Counted from the first letter of the stretch, positions 15,920 through 24,953 are shown. The stretch: DNA of 64,000 nt from Oerskovia sp042887685 (GCF_042887685.1 NZ_JBHVOS010000013.1:62001-126000); one strand, 5' to 3'. Notes: generated by a model from the letters alone, not told the origin. A program made the numbers and translations.

Positions 15920-17521
15920 CTAGGTGGCCGACCCGGCGTGCGCCGTGCGACGACCGACCGCGACGACCGCGACGTCGTCCTCGCGGCCCGCGTCGTCGAA
16001 GGCGGAGACGAGTCGTTCGCACATCGTCGCCGGGTCGACCCCCGCGTTCTCGGCGGTCAGCAGGGTCAACCGGTCGAGGGCGTCAGACAGGGAGGCCCCT
16101 CGACGCTCGACCAACCCGTCGGTCACGAGCACGAGGAGGTCGCCGTGCTGCAGCACGTCCTGGTGCACGGGCCGACCGTCCGGGTTCGGCAGGCCGAGGA
16201 GGCGTGAGCCTTCCTTCACCTGGAGCACCGTGCCGTCCGCACGGACGACGAGAGCGGGCAGGTGGCCGGCGTCGGTGATCTCCACGGCACCCGTCCGTGG
16301 GTCGATCACGCACACGCACACGGTTGCGTACTCGGGGTGGTCGGAGCGCAGCGCATCGTTCAGGAGGTTCAACGCGTGCTGGGCGTCATGACCTTCTCGG
16401 AGATAGGCGCGCAGCGTGACGCGCACCTCTGCCATCACCGTCGCTGCGCGGAGCGAGTGGCCCTGGACGTCACCGATGACGACGGCGACCCGACCGTCCG
16501 GGAGGTCGAACGCGTCGTAGAAGTCCCCACCCACGTCGAGTCGTGCGTCGGACGCCTCGTACCTGGCTGCCACCTCGAGGCCGCTCACCTGCAGGCTCGA
16601 CGGCAGCAGAGCACGCTGGAGAGCGACGGCGATGCGCTGCTCCTCCGCGAACGTCCTCAGGTTCGAGAGCGCGACGGTCGCGGCCTCGGCGAATCGTCCG
16701 ACGGCTGCCTGCTCCTCGTCCGTGAGGCTCCTGTCGCTGTCCACGACCTGGATCCCGAGACCGCCGACGAGGGCACCGCTGCTGTCGACGAGCCACATGG
16801 TCCACCACTGCGACGGGCCGATCCCGGCCTCCATCAGCAGGGGGAGCCACGGAGCCGGGACCTCGTCCGCTCCGAACACGGCCGGGTTGGCGTCGCCGGG
16901 GGCGAGGACGGCCGACGGCCCCCGGCCACGGACGAGCGCGGAACCTTCCGTCACGCAGACCGAGCGCAGCACGAGCCCGGCATCGGCGACCACCATCGCG
17001 ACCACGGCCCGGCCGAGGACGGCACAGGCACCGCGGGCGGTGTGGTCCACGACGGCCTCGTACGAACGGGCCTCGTGCAGGGGGACGAGGGCGTTGGTGA
17101 GCGCTTCGAGACGGCGAGCGGTGCGCCCCGCGCCTCGCTGGGCGTCGTGGCGTCGGCACAGGGCGCTGATGGTCGCGATGAACTCGTCCCGGTCGAGGGG
17201 CTCGGGCAGGTACGCGTCCGCGCCACCCTCCAGACCGGCGGTCCGGGAAGCGGCGTCGACGGCCGTCGCCGACACGTGCAGGACGGGGATGTGGGCGGTC
17301 GACGGCTCGGCCTTGAGCCTCCTGCAGACCTCACCACCGTGGATGTCCGGCAGGTTGACGTCGAGAACCATCGCGTCGATGTGCGGGTTCGCGCGGACGA
17401 GCGCCTCGGCACCGGTCGCCGCCTCGATCACCTCGAAGCCCGCACGACGGAGCCAGCTCGACATGATGTAGCGGTGCGCGGCGGTGTCGTCGACGACGAG
17501 CACTGTGTGGGGCGAGCTCAC
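15920..17521 (-). CDS. Receiver-GAF-SpoIIE phosphatase (RsbU/RsbP-like)
   Basis: A 533-residue signalling protein. Residues 6-120 are a response-regulator receiver with the phospho-acceptor Asp54 (MVLDVNLPD) and the DD pair at 11-12. Residues about 145-295 are a GAF-type sensor, and about 315-525 a PP2C/SpoIIE serine phosphatase (DVGGDFYDAFDLPDGRVAVVIGDVQGHS, ITDAGHLPALV, VTDGLVE). It likely dephosphorylates an anti-anti-sigma STAS protein when its receiver is phosphorylated, perhaps by the hybrid kinase encoded just upstream, with which it overlaps by 4 bp. It is the last gene of the stressosome operon. Confidence 0.9.
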   Translation of the reverse strand: MSSPHTVLVVDDTAAHRYIMSSWLRRAGFEVIEAATGAEALVRANPHIDAMVLDVNLPDIHGGEVCRRLKAEPSTAHIPVLHVSATAVDAASRTAGLEGGADAYLPEPLDRDEFIATISALCRRHDAQRGAGRTARRLEALTNALVPLHEARSYEAVVDHTARGACAVLGRAVVAMVVADAGLVLRSVCVTEGSALVRGRGPSAVLAPGDANPAVFGADEVPAPWLPLLMEAGIGPSQWWTMWLVDSSGALVGGLGIQVVDSDRSLTDEEQAAVGRFAEAATVALSNLRTFAEEQRIAVALQRALLPSSLQVSGLEVAARYEASDARLDVGGDFYDAFDLPDGRVAVVIGDVQGHSLRAATVMAEVRVTLRAYLREGHDAQHALNLLNDALRSDHPEYATVCVCVIDPRTGAVEITDAGHLPALVVRADGTVLQVKEGSRLLGLPNPDGRPVHQDVLQHGDLLVLVTDGLVERRGASLSDALDRLTLLTAENAGVDPATMCERLVSAFDDAGREDDVAVVAVGRRTAHAGSAT

Positions 17522-19242
17522 CGGGCCTCCTTGGCACGCCGCAGCGTCGCGACGAGGGTGTCACGGGAGATTCCCGCCTTGGGGAGGAAGAGCACACCGT
17601 CGAGGTCGTCCCGCACCGGCAAGGACGCGCTCGACATGAGCACGGTCCCGGTCGCCGGGTGCACCTCGCGGATCCTCGATCGGAGCGTCGGCCCGTCCGT
17701 TCCCGGGAGGCGTACGTCCAGGAGCGCGAGGTCCGCCGCGCCGTCGTGCAGCAGCGCCAGGGCGTGCGACGCGTCGTGCGCGACGCTGACGCGCTCGGCG
17801 TGGCCCTGGAGCATCGCGACGATGACCGAGGCGAACGCACGGTCGTCGTCCACGACGAGCACGTGCCCGAGGTCGCCGCCCAGAGGGACGACCTCGGCGC
17901 GCACGGGCCCGGACGACGCCTTGGACGGGAGCGAGGGCAGGCGGAGCGTGAACACGCTCCCGACGTCCGGCTGCGACGAGGCGACGAGCGTCCCACCGAG
18001 CGCCTCCGAGGTCCGCCGTGCGTACGGCAGCCCCAGACCTGTCCCGCGCACCGAGGGCTGCAGACGGTTCGGTACCTGGACGAACTCCTCGAAGACCGAC
18101 TCGACGTGCTCCTCGGCGATCCCGAGACCGGTGTCACGGACGTCGAACCGCACCAGGTCGCCCTCGATCTCCGCGCGGAACTCGATGTGCCCCTCGTCCG
18201 TGAACTTCGCCGCGTTCGCCAAGAGGTTGCGCAGGACCCTCGCGGCGAGGCGCCGGTCCGTCGCCAGGACGAGGTCGGGCGGAGAGGAGGTCCTGAGCGT
18301 CACCCCGGGCCGAAGGAGAGGGAGGGTCGTCCCCTGCAGCTCGTCGAGCAGCTGGGCGACGTCGACCGGCGCCGGCTCGACGTCCTCGTGGCCGGCCTCT
18401 GCCCGTGCGAGGTCGAGCAGCTCGTCGACGAGCTGGAGCATCGTCGTGGCGCTCTCACGCAGGTAGGTCGCCTGCTGTGCCTGGTCCGCGTCGAGGTGGG
18501 AGTCGGCGAGCAGCGACGTCAGCCCGAGGATCGAGTTGACCGGGGACCGCAGCTCGTGGCTCACGTTGCGCAGGAAGCGGGTCTTCGCCTCGTTCGCGGC
18601 CGCGAGCTCGCGGCCGCGCTCGTCGAGCTCGGCGTAGAGGGCGACGACCCCCGTGTTCGTCTCCTCGAGCTCGGACGAGAGCTGGTCGTACATCGCCAGC
18701 ACCCCGCGGTTCGTCTCCTCGAGCTCCTCGTTGAAGCGTCGGAGCTCCTCTTTCTGCTGCGTCAGCTCGTCGAGGGTGCGGACGAGCTCCGTGTTCTGCA
18801 CGCGCAGCTCGTCCAGCGCGTCGGCGACGTGGGCCGCGGCCGTGGACCGTCGGACGCGGGCGAGCGAGGCCTCGTCGACCCGGGCCGTGACGCTCAGCAG
18901 CTTCGTGAGGACGACCCGGGTGCCGGTCGGTTCGATCTCGAGGTCCCGCACGAGCCGTCGCGCCGCCGGGAGGCCACCGTCGCTCGAGTCGCCGTCGAGC
19001 GCGAACGCGACGTCGGGGGTGATCTCGGCACGGAGGGTCGCCTGAGGGATACCCGGGACGACGGCGATGACGACGTCGGCGGTCCCTGTGGCGACTGCCG
19101 CTCTGCCCATCTCCGACAACGCGGTCGCGATGCGGACCTGGTCCTGGACGTCGAGCCCGAGCTGGCGGCAGATCTCACGGCCGGCGCGGCGCAGGGCGAG
19201 CACGTCCGTGTCGGAGCGGAGCTGTGTGGCGAGGATGGGCAT
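17518..19242 (-). CDS. Hybrid histidine kinase with an RsbT-like N-terminal domain
   Basis: A 574-residue protein. Residues 1-125 resemble an RsbT/RsbW-type ATPase domain (QVRIATALSEMGRAAV). A coiled coil follows (about 140-215, repeats of EELEETNxG). Next come a HisKA domain with the phospho-accepting His229 (RNVSHELRSPVN), a catalytic ATPase domain (RNLLANAAKFTDEG, DTGLGI, GTGLGLPYA) and a C-terminal receiver (VLVVDDDRAFAS, LLDVRLPGTDG). No membrane segment is present, so it senses a cytoplasmic signal or the stressosome itself. ATG 19242 was preferred to a GTG at 19260 because of GGAG 8 nt upstream. The previous gene ends 2 bp away. Confidence 0.88.
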   Translation of the reverse strand: MPILATQLRSDTDVLALRRAGREICRQLGLDVQDQVRIATALSEMGRAAVATGTADVVIAVVPGIPQATLRAEITPDVAFALDGDSSDGGLPAARRLVRDLEIEPTGTRVVLTKLLSVTARVDEASLARVRRSTAAAHVADALDELRVQNTELVRTLDELTQQKEELRRFNEELEETNRGVLAMYDQLSSELEETNTGVVALYAELDERGRELAAANEAKTRFLRNVSHELRSPVNSILGLTSLLADSHLDADQAQQATYLRESATTMLQLVDELLDLARAEAGHEDVEPAPVDVAQLLDELQGTTLPLLRPGVTLRTSSPPDLVLATDRRLAARVLRNLLANAAKFTDEGHIEFRAEIEGDLVRFDVRDTGLGIAEEHVESVFEEFVQVPNRLQPSVRGTGLGLPYARRTSEALGGTLVASSQPDVGSVFTLRLPSLPSKASSGPVRAEVVPLGGDLGHVLVVDDDRAFASVIVAMLQGHAERVSVAHDASHALALLHDGAADLALLDVRLPGTDGPTLRSRIREVHPATGTVLMSSASLPVRDDLDGVLFLPKAGISRDTLVATLRRAKEAR

Positions 19243-19244
19243 GG

Positions 19245-20279
19245 TCAGGTCTCCGACCACGTGACGGGCAGCACCGCCACGCAGGAGTCGTCGGGGCGCA
19301 CAGCATGGTCACGCAGCAGGACGCCGGCGACGACGAGGGGGGACCGCGCGGCGAGGCCCGGATAGTCCGCGAGCGACCAGCGGTTGGTGAGTCCGTCGCT
19401 GTGCATCACGACGACGTCACCCCGCTCGACCGGGTACGTCGTCTCGCGGAGCTGGCGCGTCGGCACACCGGCGATGCCGGGGTGGGACACCAGGCCACGA
19501 GCGCGACCGCCGTGGACGGTCCCGGAGATGTTGCCCAGGCCCGCGTAGTGCAGCACGCCACCGCTCACCTGCGCGATCGAGACAGCGGCTCCGCGGGTTC
19601 CTGACAGGGCGCCGTGCACCCGCTCGAGGTGGGCGACCGGTGATCCCGGGGGAGCGTCGAGGAAGGTCCGTACCGCCGCGCCCGAGGCCGCTGCGGCGAG
19701 GGGCCCGTGTCCCAGGCCGTCCGCCACCATGAGGGTCGCGACACCGGCGTCGTGACGGACGGCGAACGCGTCTCCGCACGCCTCCTGGCCGGTCATGGGT
19801 CGGGCCACGCCGGTCGGGCGACGCGGCCCCGCCACCGTGCCCCGCCCGCCGAAGGTCGCGGCGATGACCGTGCCCTGTCCGGGCGAGGTCCACGCGTCCC
19901 ACGAGGAGGCGAGGCGCGGGACGGTGCCGAGTCCGATACCGAGGGTCCCGCGGGTGGAGACCCCGTCCTGCATGGCTGCGGAGATGTCTCGCATGCCGGG
20001 GCCGGAGTCGACCGCGAGCATCTCGAGCTCGGCGGCGTCCCCGGTCCGGCAGACACGCACGAGCACCCTGCCGGACCCGGCGTGCTTGACCTGGTTGGTG
20101 GCCAGCTCTGAGACGACGATCCCGATCTTCGCCGCACGGTCCTCGTCGAACCCCAGGTCCCGGGCGACGACGCTCGCCGCACGGCGCACGCGACCGACCG
20201 CCGACGGGTGGTCCACGGTGTACCAGGTGCCGTTCTCGACGATGCTGCGACGCTCGTCGACCCCGCTCGATGCCGTCAT
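19245..20279 (-). CDS. RsbT-like ATPase fused to an RsbX-like SpoIIE phosphatase
   Basis: A 344-residue fusion. Residues about 18-150 are an anti-sigma-type kinase domain (IGIVVSELATNQVKHAGSGRV with the ATP-binding Asn, then DSGPGMRD and GTLGIGLGTV). Residues about 165-340 are a small PP2C-like phosphatase (ACGDAFAVRHDAGVATLMVADGLGHGPLA, HYAGLGNISG, MHSDGLTNRW). The two activities, adding and removing phosphate on STAS proteins, are in one chain, as in the feedback phosphatase RsbX. ATG 20279 overlaps the rsbT stop by 4 bp. Confidence 0.87.
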   Translation of the reverse strand: MTASSGVDERRSIVENGTWYTVDHPSAVGRVRRAASVVARDLGFDEDRAAKIGIVVSELATNQVKHAGSGRVLVRVCRTGDAAELEMLAVDSGPGMRDISAAMQDGVSTRGTLGIGLGTVPRLASSWDAWTSPGQGTVIAATFGGRGTVAGPRRPTGVARPMTGQEACGDAFAVRHDAGVATLMVADGLGHGPLAAAASGAAVRTFLDAPPGSPVAHLERVHGALSGTRGAAVSIAQVSGGVLHYAGLGNISGTVHGGRARGLVSHPGIAGVPTRQLRETTYPVERGDVVVMHSDGLTNRWSLADYPGLAARSPLVVAGVLLRDHAVRPDDSCVAVLPVTWSET

Positions 20280-20689
20280 CGCGACCAGGTCGCGATCTCG
20301 ACGCGCGTACCGGCCCCGGCCGCGGTGTCGATCGCGAAGTGCTGGACGAGGCGGCGCGATCCGGACAGGCCCAGTCCGAGCCCGCCGCCGCTGGTCCAGC
20401 CGTCGGTCAGCGCCAGGTCGAGGTCGGGGATGCCGGGCCCGTCGTCCTTGAAGACGGCGCGCACGCCTGTCCGCGGGCCGTCGGAGACCAGCTGCACCTC
20501 GGCGTCGCCACCGCCCCCGTACACGAGCGTGTTGCGTGCCAGCTCGCTCGCGGCCGTGACGAGCTTGGTCTGGTCGACCAGCGAGAGACGCGCCTGCTGG
20601 GCGAGGGTCCGCACGAGCTGACGCACCTTGACGACGTCGGAGTCGGTGAGGATGGGCACGCGTTCGACGGTCGCCGTCGGGGTGCTCAT
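20276..20689 (-). CDS. rsbT: RsbT serine/threonine kinase of the stressosome
   Basis: A 137-residue GHKL-type protein kinase. The N box SELARNTLVYGGGG, the DDGPGIPD motif and GGGLGLGLSGSRRLV are intact. By family knowledge RsbT phosphorylates the STAS domains of RsbS and RsbR upon stress, then leaves the complex to activate a phosphatase such as RsbU. The gene overlaps rsbS (upstream) and the fusion gene (downstream) by 4 bp each. Confidence 0.9.
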   Translation of the reverse strand: MSTPTATVERVPILTDSDVVKVRQLVRTLAQQARLSLVDQTKLVTAASELARNTLVYGGGGDAEVQLVSDGPRTGVRAVFKDDGPGIPDLDLALTDGWTSGGGLGLGLSGSRRLVQHFAIDTAAGAGTRVEIATWSR

Positions 20690-21090
20690 CTCTCCTCGCG
20701 CTCAGCGGCCGCGAGAAGGATGTCCTCGGCAGACTCCTCGACCGTGCCCAGGAGCGCGAGGGCACGTTCGACGTCGAGCGCGGTGCGGACGTTCCCGAGG
20801 GAGAGCCCCAGCTCGACCATCGTGATCGCGACGGCAGGCCGCATCCCGACCACGACGGTCGTCGCGTCGAGCACGTGCGAGATGCTGGCGGCCGAGGCGA
20901 GCATGCGTCCGATGAACGAGTCGACGATCTCCAGGCCGGAGATGTCGATGATGACCCCGCGCGCTCCGGTCTCCGTGATCCGCGTCGCGAGATCCTCCTG
21001 GAGCTGCAGGGCGGTATCGTCCTGCAGGTCCACCTGGATCGAGACGAGGAGCGTCGAGCCGATCTTGAGGACGGGAACGCCGTCGGTCAC
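20686..21090 (-). CDS. rsbS: RsbS, stressosome scaffold STAS protein
   Basis: A single STAS domain of 134 residues. The phosphorylation segment DISGLEIVDSFIGRML carries Ser58, equivalent to Ser59 of Bacillus RsbS. It forms the core shell of the stressosome with RsbR. The GTG start at 21090 overlaps the rsbR stop (GTGA). Confidence 0.92.
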   Translation of the reverse strand: MTDGVPVLKIGSTLLVSIQVDLQDDTALQLQEDLATRITETGARGVIIDISGLEIVDSFIGRMLASAASISHVLDATTVVVGMRPAVAITMVELGLSLGNVRTALDVERALALLGTVEESAEDILLAAAEREER

Positions 21091-21923
21091 GCGGGCAGGC
21101 CCTTCTGGCGTGCCCCGCGGCCTGAGCGGAGTGCGTCGACGAGGGCGTCGGCGAGCGTCGCACGCGTGCGGATGTCGCCGAACTCGATGCCGAGAGCCAC
21201 GATCGTCTGCGCGATCTGGGGCCGGATCCCGCTGATCGTGCACTCGGCCCCCATGAGGCGTGCCGCGACCACGGTCTTGAGGAGGTGCTGCGCGACCTGG
21301 GTGTCGACGGCGGGGACCCCCGTGATGTCGATGATCGCGTGCTCGCTCCCCGTGTCGACGAGCGTGTTGAGGAGGCGCTCCATGACCACCTGGGCGCGGG
21401 CGGAGTCGAGCGTCCCCACGAGCGGCACCGCGACGATGCCCTCCCAGAGCTTGACCACGGGGGTCGAGAGCTCGAGGAGCTGTTCGGCCTGCTCGGCGAT
21501 GATGGACTCGCGGGCCGCGGCGAAGGCCTCGAACGTCAGGAGACCGAGCTGGTCGACGAGCTGCAGCAGCGGCACGATGTCGGTGTCGGGCGAGGCGAGG
21601 GGGTACAGGCCGTCCTTGAGGGCGAACAGGCCGATCGCGGTCTCGCGCGGCGTGAAACCGAGCCGGGCGCGCACCGCCGAGACGTCGGCGAGGATGCCGC
21701 GGAGCTGGTCGAACGCCGCGTCCGTCACGACGGTGCCACCTGCCCGAAGTCCGTCGACCAGGGCGTCGAAGATCTCGGCCTGCTCGCGCTCGAGCTCACC
21801 TCGTGAGGTGCGACCGTGGAGCTCGCGTGCGGCCGCCTCGAGCCACGCGCCGCGGATGTCGTCCGCGCGGGTGGCAAGTGTCTGGGAGAGTGCTAGGGGT
21901 GCAGCTGTGGCGACGTCGGCCAT
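21087..21923 (-). CDS. rsbR: RsbR, stressosome sensor with C-terminal STAS domain
   Basis: A 278-residue protein. The N-terminal half (about 10-145) is all-helical, like the globin-like non-haem sensor domain of RsbR paralogues. The C-terminal STAS domain starts at the signature ELSTPVVKLWEGIVAVPLVG (151-170) and holds two candidate phospho-threonines, Thr201 (DITG) and Thr208 (VDTQV). Three ATGs lie close together; I use 21923 because GGAAGGA stands six bases upstream, while the ATG at 21929 abuts it. First gene of a six-gene operon. Confidence 0.88.
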   Translation of the reverse strand: MADVATAAPLALSQTLATRADDIRGAWLEAAARELHGRTSRGELEREQAEIFDALVDGLRAGGTVVTDAAFDQLRGILADVSAVRARLGFTPRETAIGLFALKDGLYPLASPDTDIVPLLQLVDQLGLLTFEAFAAARESIIAEQAEQLLELSTPVVKLWEGIVAVPLVGTLDSARAQVVMERLLNTLVDTGSEHAIIDITGVPAVDTQVAQHLLKTVVAARLMGAECTISGIRPQIAQTIVALGIEFGDIRTRATLADALVDALRSGRGARQKGLPA

Positions 21924-22184
21924 CGACATTCCTTCCATGTCTCTGCCGCCTGCTCAAGTTCTCCAAGCAGTGGCGAAGGCTCATCCTAGCGGGGGCGGAC
22001 CGGGACTTTTCCACCGTCCGGGACGCCGGGCCTCGTCGTCGACTGACGAGCGCGACGTCGGATCCGCACGGGATCGAGTCGGTGACGTCCTCGGGCCGGA
22101 CGAACGCGCTGGCGCTCACGAAGGCCTGAGCAGTCGTGCCTGCACGCGCGCGGGCACGGTCCACCCCCCGAGCTGCAGACCCGT

Positions 22185-23024
22185 CTACAGACCCGTCGTG
22201 CCGACGCCGTGCGCAGCTTGTTCCGCGGTGTAGCCCTCGAACATGAGCTGGTCGATGAGCCCGGAGCGCGAGAACGAGGTGAACGAGAGGTAGTTCGCCG
22301 CACTGGCCGCAGCCTGCGCGTTCCAGTCGACACCGCCCTCGGCCTCCAGGCGAGCGATCGCGAACTCCGCATCGGGGGCACCGTAACCCTCGAACTCGAG
22401 CTGGCGGGCAAGGCCGGAGCGCGAGAAGGCTGTGAAGTCGAGGTAGTCCACGGCTGACCGGTAGGCGTTCTGCTGGGCGACCGAGCCGAGCCGGGCGGCC
22501 TCGGCGACCGCGGCCTCGGCAGCGGCTGCTTCGTCCGCGATCCGCTGCTCCTCCGCGAGGCGGTCCGTCTCCGCCTGCGCCGCAGCAGCCGCCTCCTCCT
22601 CGGCCAGCCGTTCGGCCTCGGCGGCCTCTTCGGCGGCGATCTCCTTCGCGGACTTCTCGTCGTCCTGTGCGTCCAGCGAGGCGGCGCTGCCGGCGACCGG
22701 CTTGTCCGAGCCTCCGTCGCCGCTCCCGTTCAGAGCGGCGATGAGCACGATGAGCAGAATCGACGCTGCACCGACTCCGGTGAGGACCTTGTGGCGAACG
22801 AACCAGGAACTCGTGGGCTTTCCAGCGGAGGCCGGTTCGATGAATCCGGTCGAGGAGGAATGGTCTCCGGGCGTCCCCGCAGACGTGTCGAGGGAGTCGT
22901 CGACCCAGAATTCCCACCCCTGCGGCGCCGGTTCCCACGAGGGATCGGGCTGCCATCCTGGCGGAGGTGTCCATCCTGCAGGGGGCGGGGGCCAGTTCGG
23001 CGGGGAGCTGTATCGCAGTGTCAT
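22185..23024 (-). CDS. Membrane-anchored protein with two Ltp (superinfection-exclusion-type) repeats
   Basis: A 279-residue protein. The N-terminus is Pro/Trp-rich with tandem PPPGWQPDPSWEP-like units (about 8-40). One membrane helix follows at about 79-97, then a long Ala/Glu coiled coil (about 120-185), and two copies of the Ltp repeat (about 187-228 and 236-275; pattern AxxYLxFTxFSRSGLxxQLxFEGY). This is the host cell surface-exposed lipoprotein domain, known from phage Ltp proteins that block superinfection. There is no lipobox Cys, so anchoring is by the helix. GAGGAG precedes ATG 23024. Confidence 0.82.
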   Translation of the reverse strand: MTLRYSSPPNWPPPPAGWTPPPGWQPDPSWEPAPQGWEFWVDDSLDTSAGTPGDHSSSTGFIEPASAGKPTSSWFVRHKVLTGVGAASILLIVLIAALNGSGDGGSDKPVAGSAASLDAQDDEKSAKEIAAEEAAEAERLAEEEAAAAAQAETDRLAEEQRIADEAAAAEAAVAEAARLGSVAQQNAYRSAVDYLDFTAFSRSGLARQLEFEGYGAPDAEFAIARLEAEGGVDWNAQAAASAANYLSFTSFSRSGLIDQLMFEGYTAEQAAHGVGTTGL

Positions 23025-23423
23025 GGCCACTCCTCGGGAAATTCCGTGACATCGGTATGAGGAGTCTGGCACGGCGAAACGCCGGGGTATATGTCCAGGG
23101 GTGACGAACCACCGGAGCAGAGGGTGAATTTGGAGGACCGCAACGGATGAATGGGGGTGTTCTTGTCGCGCGTGTTCCCTGCGCGCATTTGCAGAGTGCA
23201 CGGTGACGGAATGAAATCCTGGTGGTCGGGCACTCGTTTCGTGCCGGTACGGCGGGACTGCGCGTCCGACGCCGGACACCGCCTCGATGGCGCGGCGGTG
23301 CTGCGGACGGGTGACGCGGGGACGCCCGACCGGGGCGCACAGCACGGCACCCCGGTCGCCACGCGGGCGGCCGGGGTGCCGTCACTGCAGGGAGCTCGCG
23401 ACTACCACCGCGAGCACCGACGA
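23025..23423. other. 399-bp intergenic region upstream of the Ltp gene
   Basis: The part next to the Ltp gene (about 23030-23260) is clearly richer in A and T than its surroundings and probably holds the promoter of that gene. A small hairpin GGCAC/GTGCC stands at 23229-23245, and the glnA terminator occupies 23344-23382. I see no coding frame here. Confidence 0.5.
23344..23382 (-). terminator. glnA terminator
   Basis: Perfect 12-bp arms (ACGGCACCCCGG / CCGGGGTGCCGT, 15-nt loop) begin about 40 nt beyond the glnA stop. Confidence 0.75.
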
Positions 23424-24848
23424 TCAGAGGTCGTAGTACAGCTCGAACTCGTGCGGGTGCGGGCGCAGACGGATCGGGTCGACCTCGTGCTCGCGCTTGT
23501 ACGCGATCCACGTCTCGATGAGGTCGGGGGTGAAGACGTCGCCGACGGTGAGGAAGTCGTGGTCGGCCTCGAGGGCGTCGAGGGCTTCCTCGAGCGAGCC
23601 GGGCACCTGCTGGATCGCGGCGTGCTCCTCGGGGGGCAGCTCGTACAGGTCCTTGTCGACCGGCTCGGGCGGCTCGATGCGGTTCTTGATGCCGTCGATG
23701 CCCGCGAGGAGCTGGGCGGCGAACGCCAGGTAGGGGTTGGCCGTCGGGTCCGGGACGCGGAACTCGACGCGCTTGGCCTTGGGGTTGTTGCCCGTCACGG
23801 GGATGCGGATGCACGCGGAGCGGTTGCGCGCCGAGTAGACCAGGTTGACGGGGGCCTCGTAGCCGGGCACCAGGCGACGGTAGGAGTTGACCGACGGGTT
23901 GGTGAAGGCGAGCAGCGCGGGTGCGTGCTTGAGGAGGCCGCCGATGTACCAGCGGGCGAGGTCGGACAGGCCGCCGTAGCCCTTCTCGTCGTAGAAGAGG
24001 GGCTCGCCGTCCTTCCAGAGGGACTGGTGCGAGTGCATGCCGGAGCCGTTGTCACCGAAGATCGGCTTGGGCATGAAGGTCGCGGACTTGCCGGCTTCCC
24101 AGGCGACGTTCTTGATGACGTACTTGAACTTCATCAGGTCGTCGGCCGCTGCGGTCAGCGTCGAGAAGCGGTAGTTGATCTCCTGCTGGCCGGCGGTGCC
24201 CACCTCGTGGTGCGCGCGCTCGACGTCGAGGCCGACCTGGTCGAGCACCGCGCACATCTCGTCGCGCAGGTCCGCCATCTGGTCGTTGGGGGAGACGGGG
24301 AAGTAGCCGCCCTTGTAGCGGGTCTTGTAGCCGAGGTTGCCACCCTCTTCGGTGCGGCCGGTGTTCCAGGCCGCTTCCTTGGAGTCGAGGTGGTAGTACG
24401 ACTCGTTCTGGCTCGTCTTGAACCGGACGTCGTCGAAGATGTAGAACTCGGCCTCGGGGGCGAAGAACGCGGTGTCGGCGATGCCGGTGCTGCGCAGGTA
24501 CGCCTCGGCCTTGAAGGCGACGTTGCGGGGGTCGCGCGAGTACGCCTCGTCGGTGAAGGGGTCCACGATCGAGAAGTTCACGATGAGCGTCTTGCGCTTG
24601 CGGAACGGGTCGATGTAGGCGGTCGTGACGTCGGGGATGAGCTTCATGTCCGACTCGTGGATCGCCTGGAATCCGCGGATCGAGGACCCGTCGAACATCA
24701 TGCCGTCCGTGAAGGCGGACTCGGCGAACTGCGAGATCGGGATGTTGAAGTGCTGCATCACGCCCGGCAGGTCGCAGAACCGCACGTCGACGAACTCGAC
24801 GCCCTCGGTCTGGGTGAAGGCGATTGCCTCCTCCGCGTTCTTGAACAT
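23424..24848 (-). CDS. glnA: Glutamine synthetase type I
   Basis: A 474-residue cytoplasmic enzyme making glutamine from glutamate, ammonia and ATP. The beta-grasp N-terminus (VEFVDVRFCDLPGVMQHF) and DGSSIRGF loop are intact, as are GDNGSGMHSHQSLWKDG with metal and ammonia-site residues, and NRSACIRIP. The tyrosine in KDLYELPPEE matches the adenylylation site of GSI-beta enzymes, so activity is probably also set by GlnE. A GlnR-type box stands 68-105 bp upstream. ATG 24848 follows AAGGAG. Confidence 0.97.
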   Translation of the reverse strand: MFKNAEEAIAFTQTEGVEFVDVRFCDLPGVMQHFNIPISQFAESAFTDGMMFDGSSIRGFQAIHESDMKLIPDVTTAYIDPFRKRKTLIVNFSIVDPFTDEAYSRDPRNVAFKAEAYLRSTGIADTAFFAPEAEFYIFDDVRFKTSQNESYYHLDSKEAAWNTGRTEEGGNLGYKTRYKGGYFPVSPNDQMADLRDEMCAVLDQVGLDVERAHHEVGTAGQQEINYRFSTLTAAADDLMKFKYVIKNVAWEAGKSATFMPKPIFGDNGSGMHSHQSLWKDGEPLFYDEKGYGGLSDLARWYIGGLLKHAPALLAFTNPSVNSYRRLVPGYEAPVNLVYSARNRSACIRIPVTGNNPKAKRVEFRVPDPTANPYLAFAAQLLAGIDGIKNRIEPPEPVDKDLYELPPEEHAAIQQVPGSLEEALDALEADHDFLTVGDVFTPDLIETWIAYKREHEVDPIRLRPHPHEFELYYDL

Positions 24849-24915
24849 CCGTAACTCCTTGGTAGTGGGTCCTCTGGCCGTACCTCCAGTGGCGCCTCGA
24901 ACCTAGGCCTCAGGG

Positions 24916-24953
24916 GTTTCCCCTCCGTGTACCGAGTGTTTCGTCCGTGTTAC
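24916..24953 (-). promoter_or_regulatory. GlnR-type nitrogen-control box of glnA
   Basis: Read on the minus strand the site is GTAAC-n6-GAAAC-n6-TACAC-n6-GAAAC. The GlnR consensus is gTnAc-n6-GaAAc-n6-GtnAc-n6-GAAAc; three of four half-elements fit fully and the third keeps its AC end, with exact 6-bp spacing throughout. It lies between the divergent glnA and RDD genes, in the place expected for nitrogen control of glnA. Confidence 0.75.
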
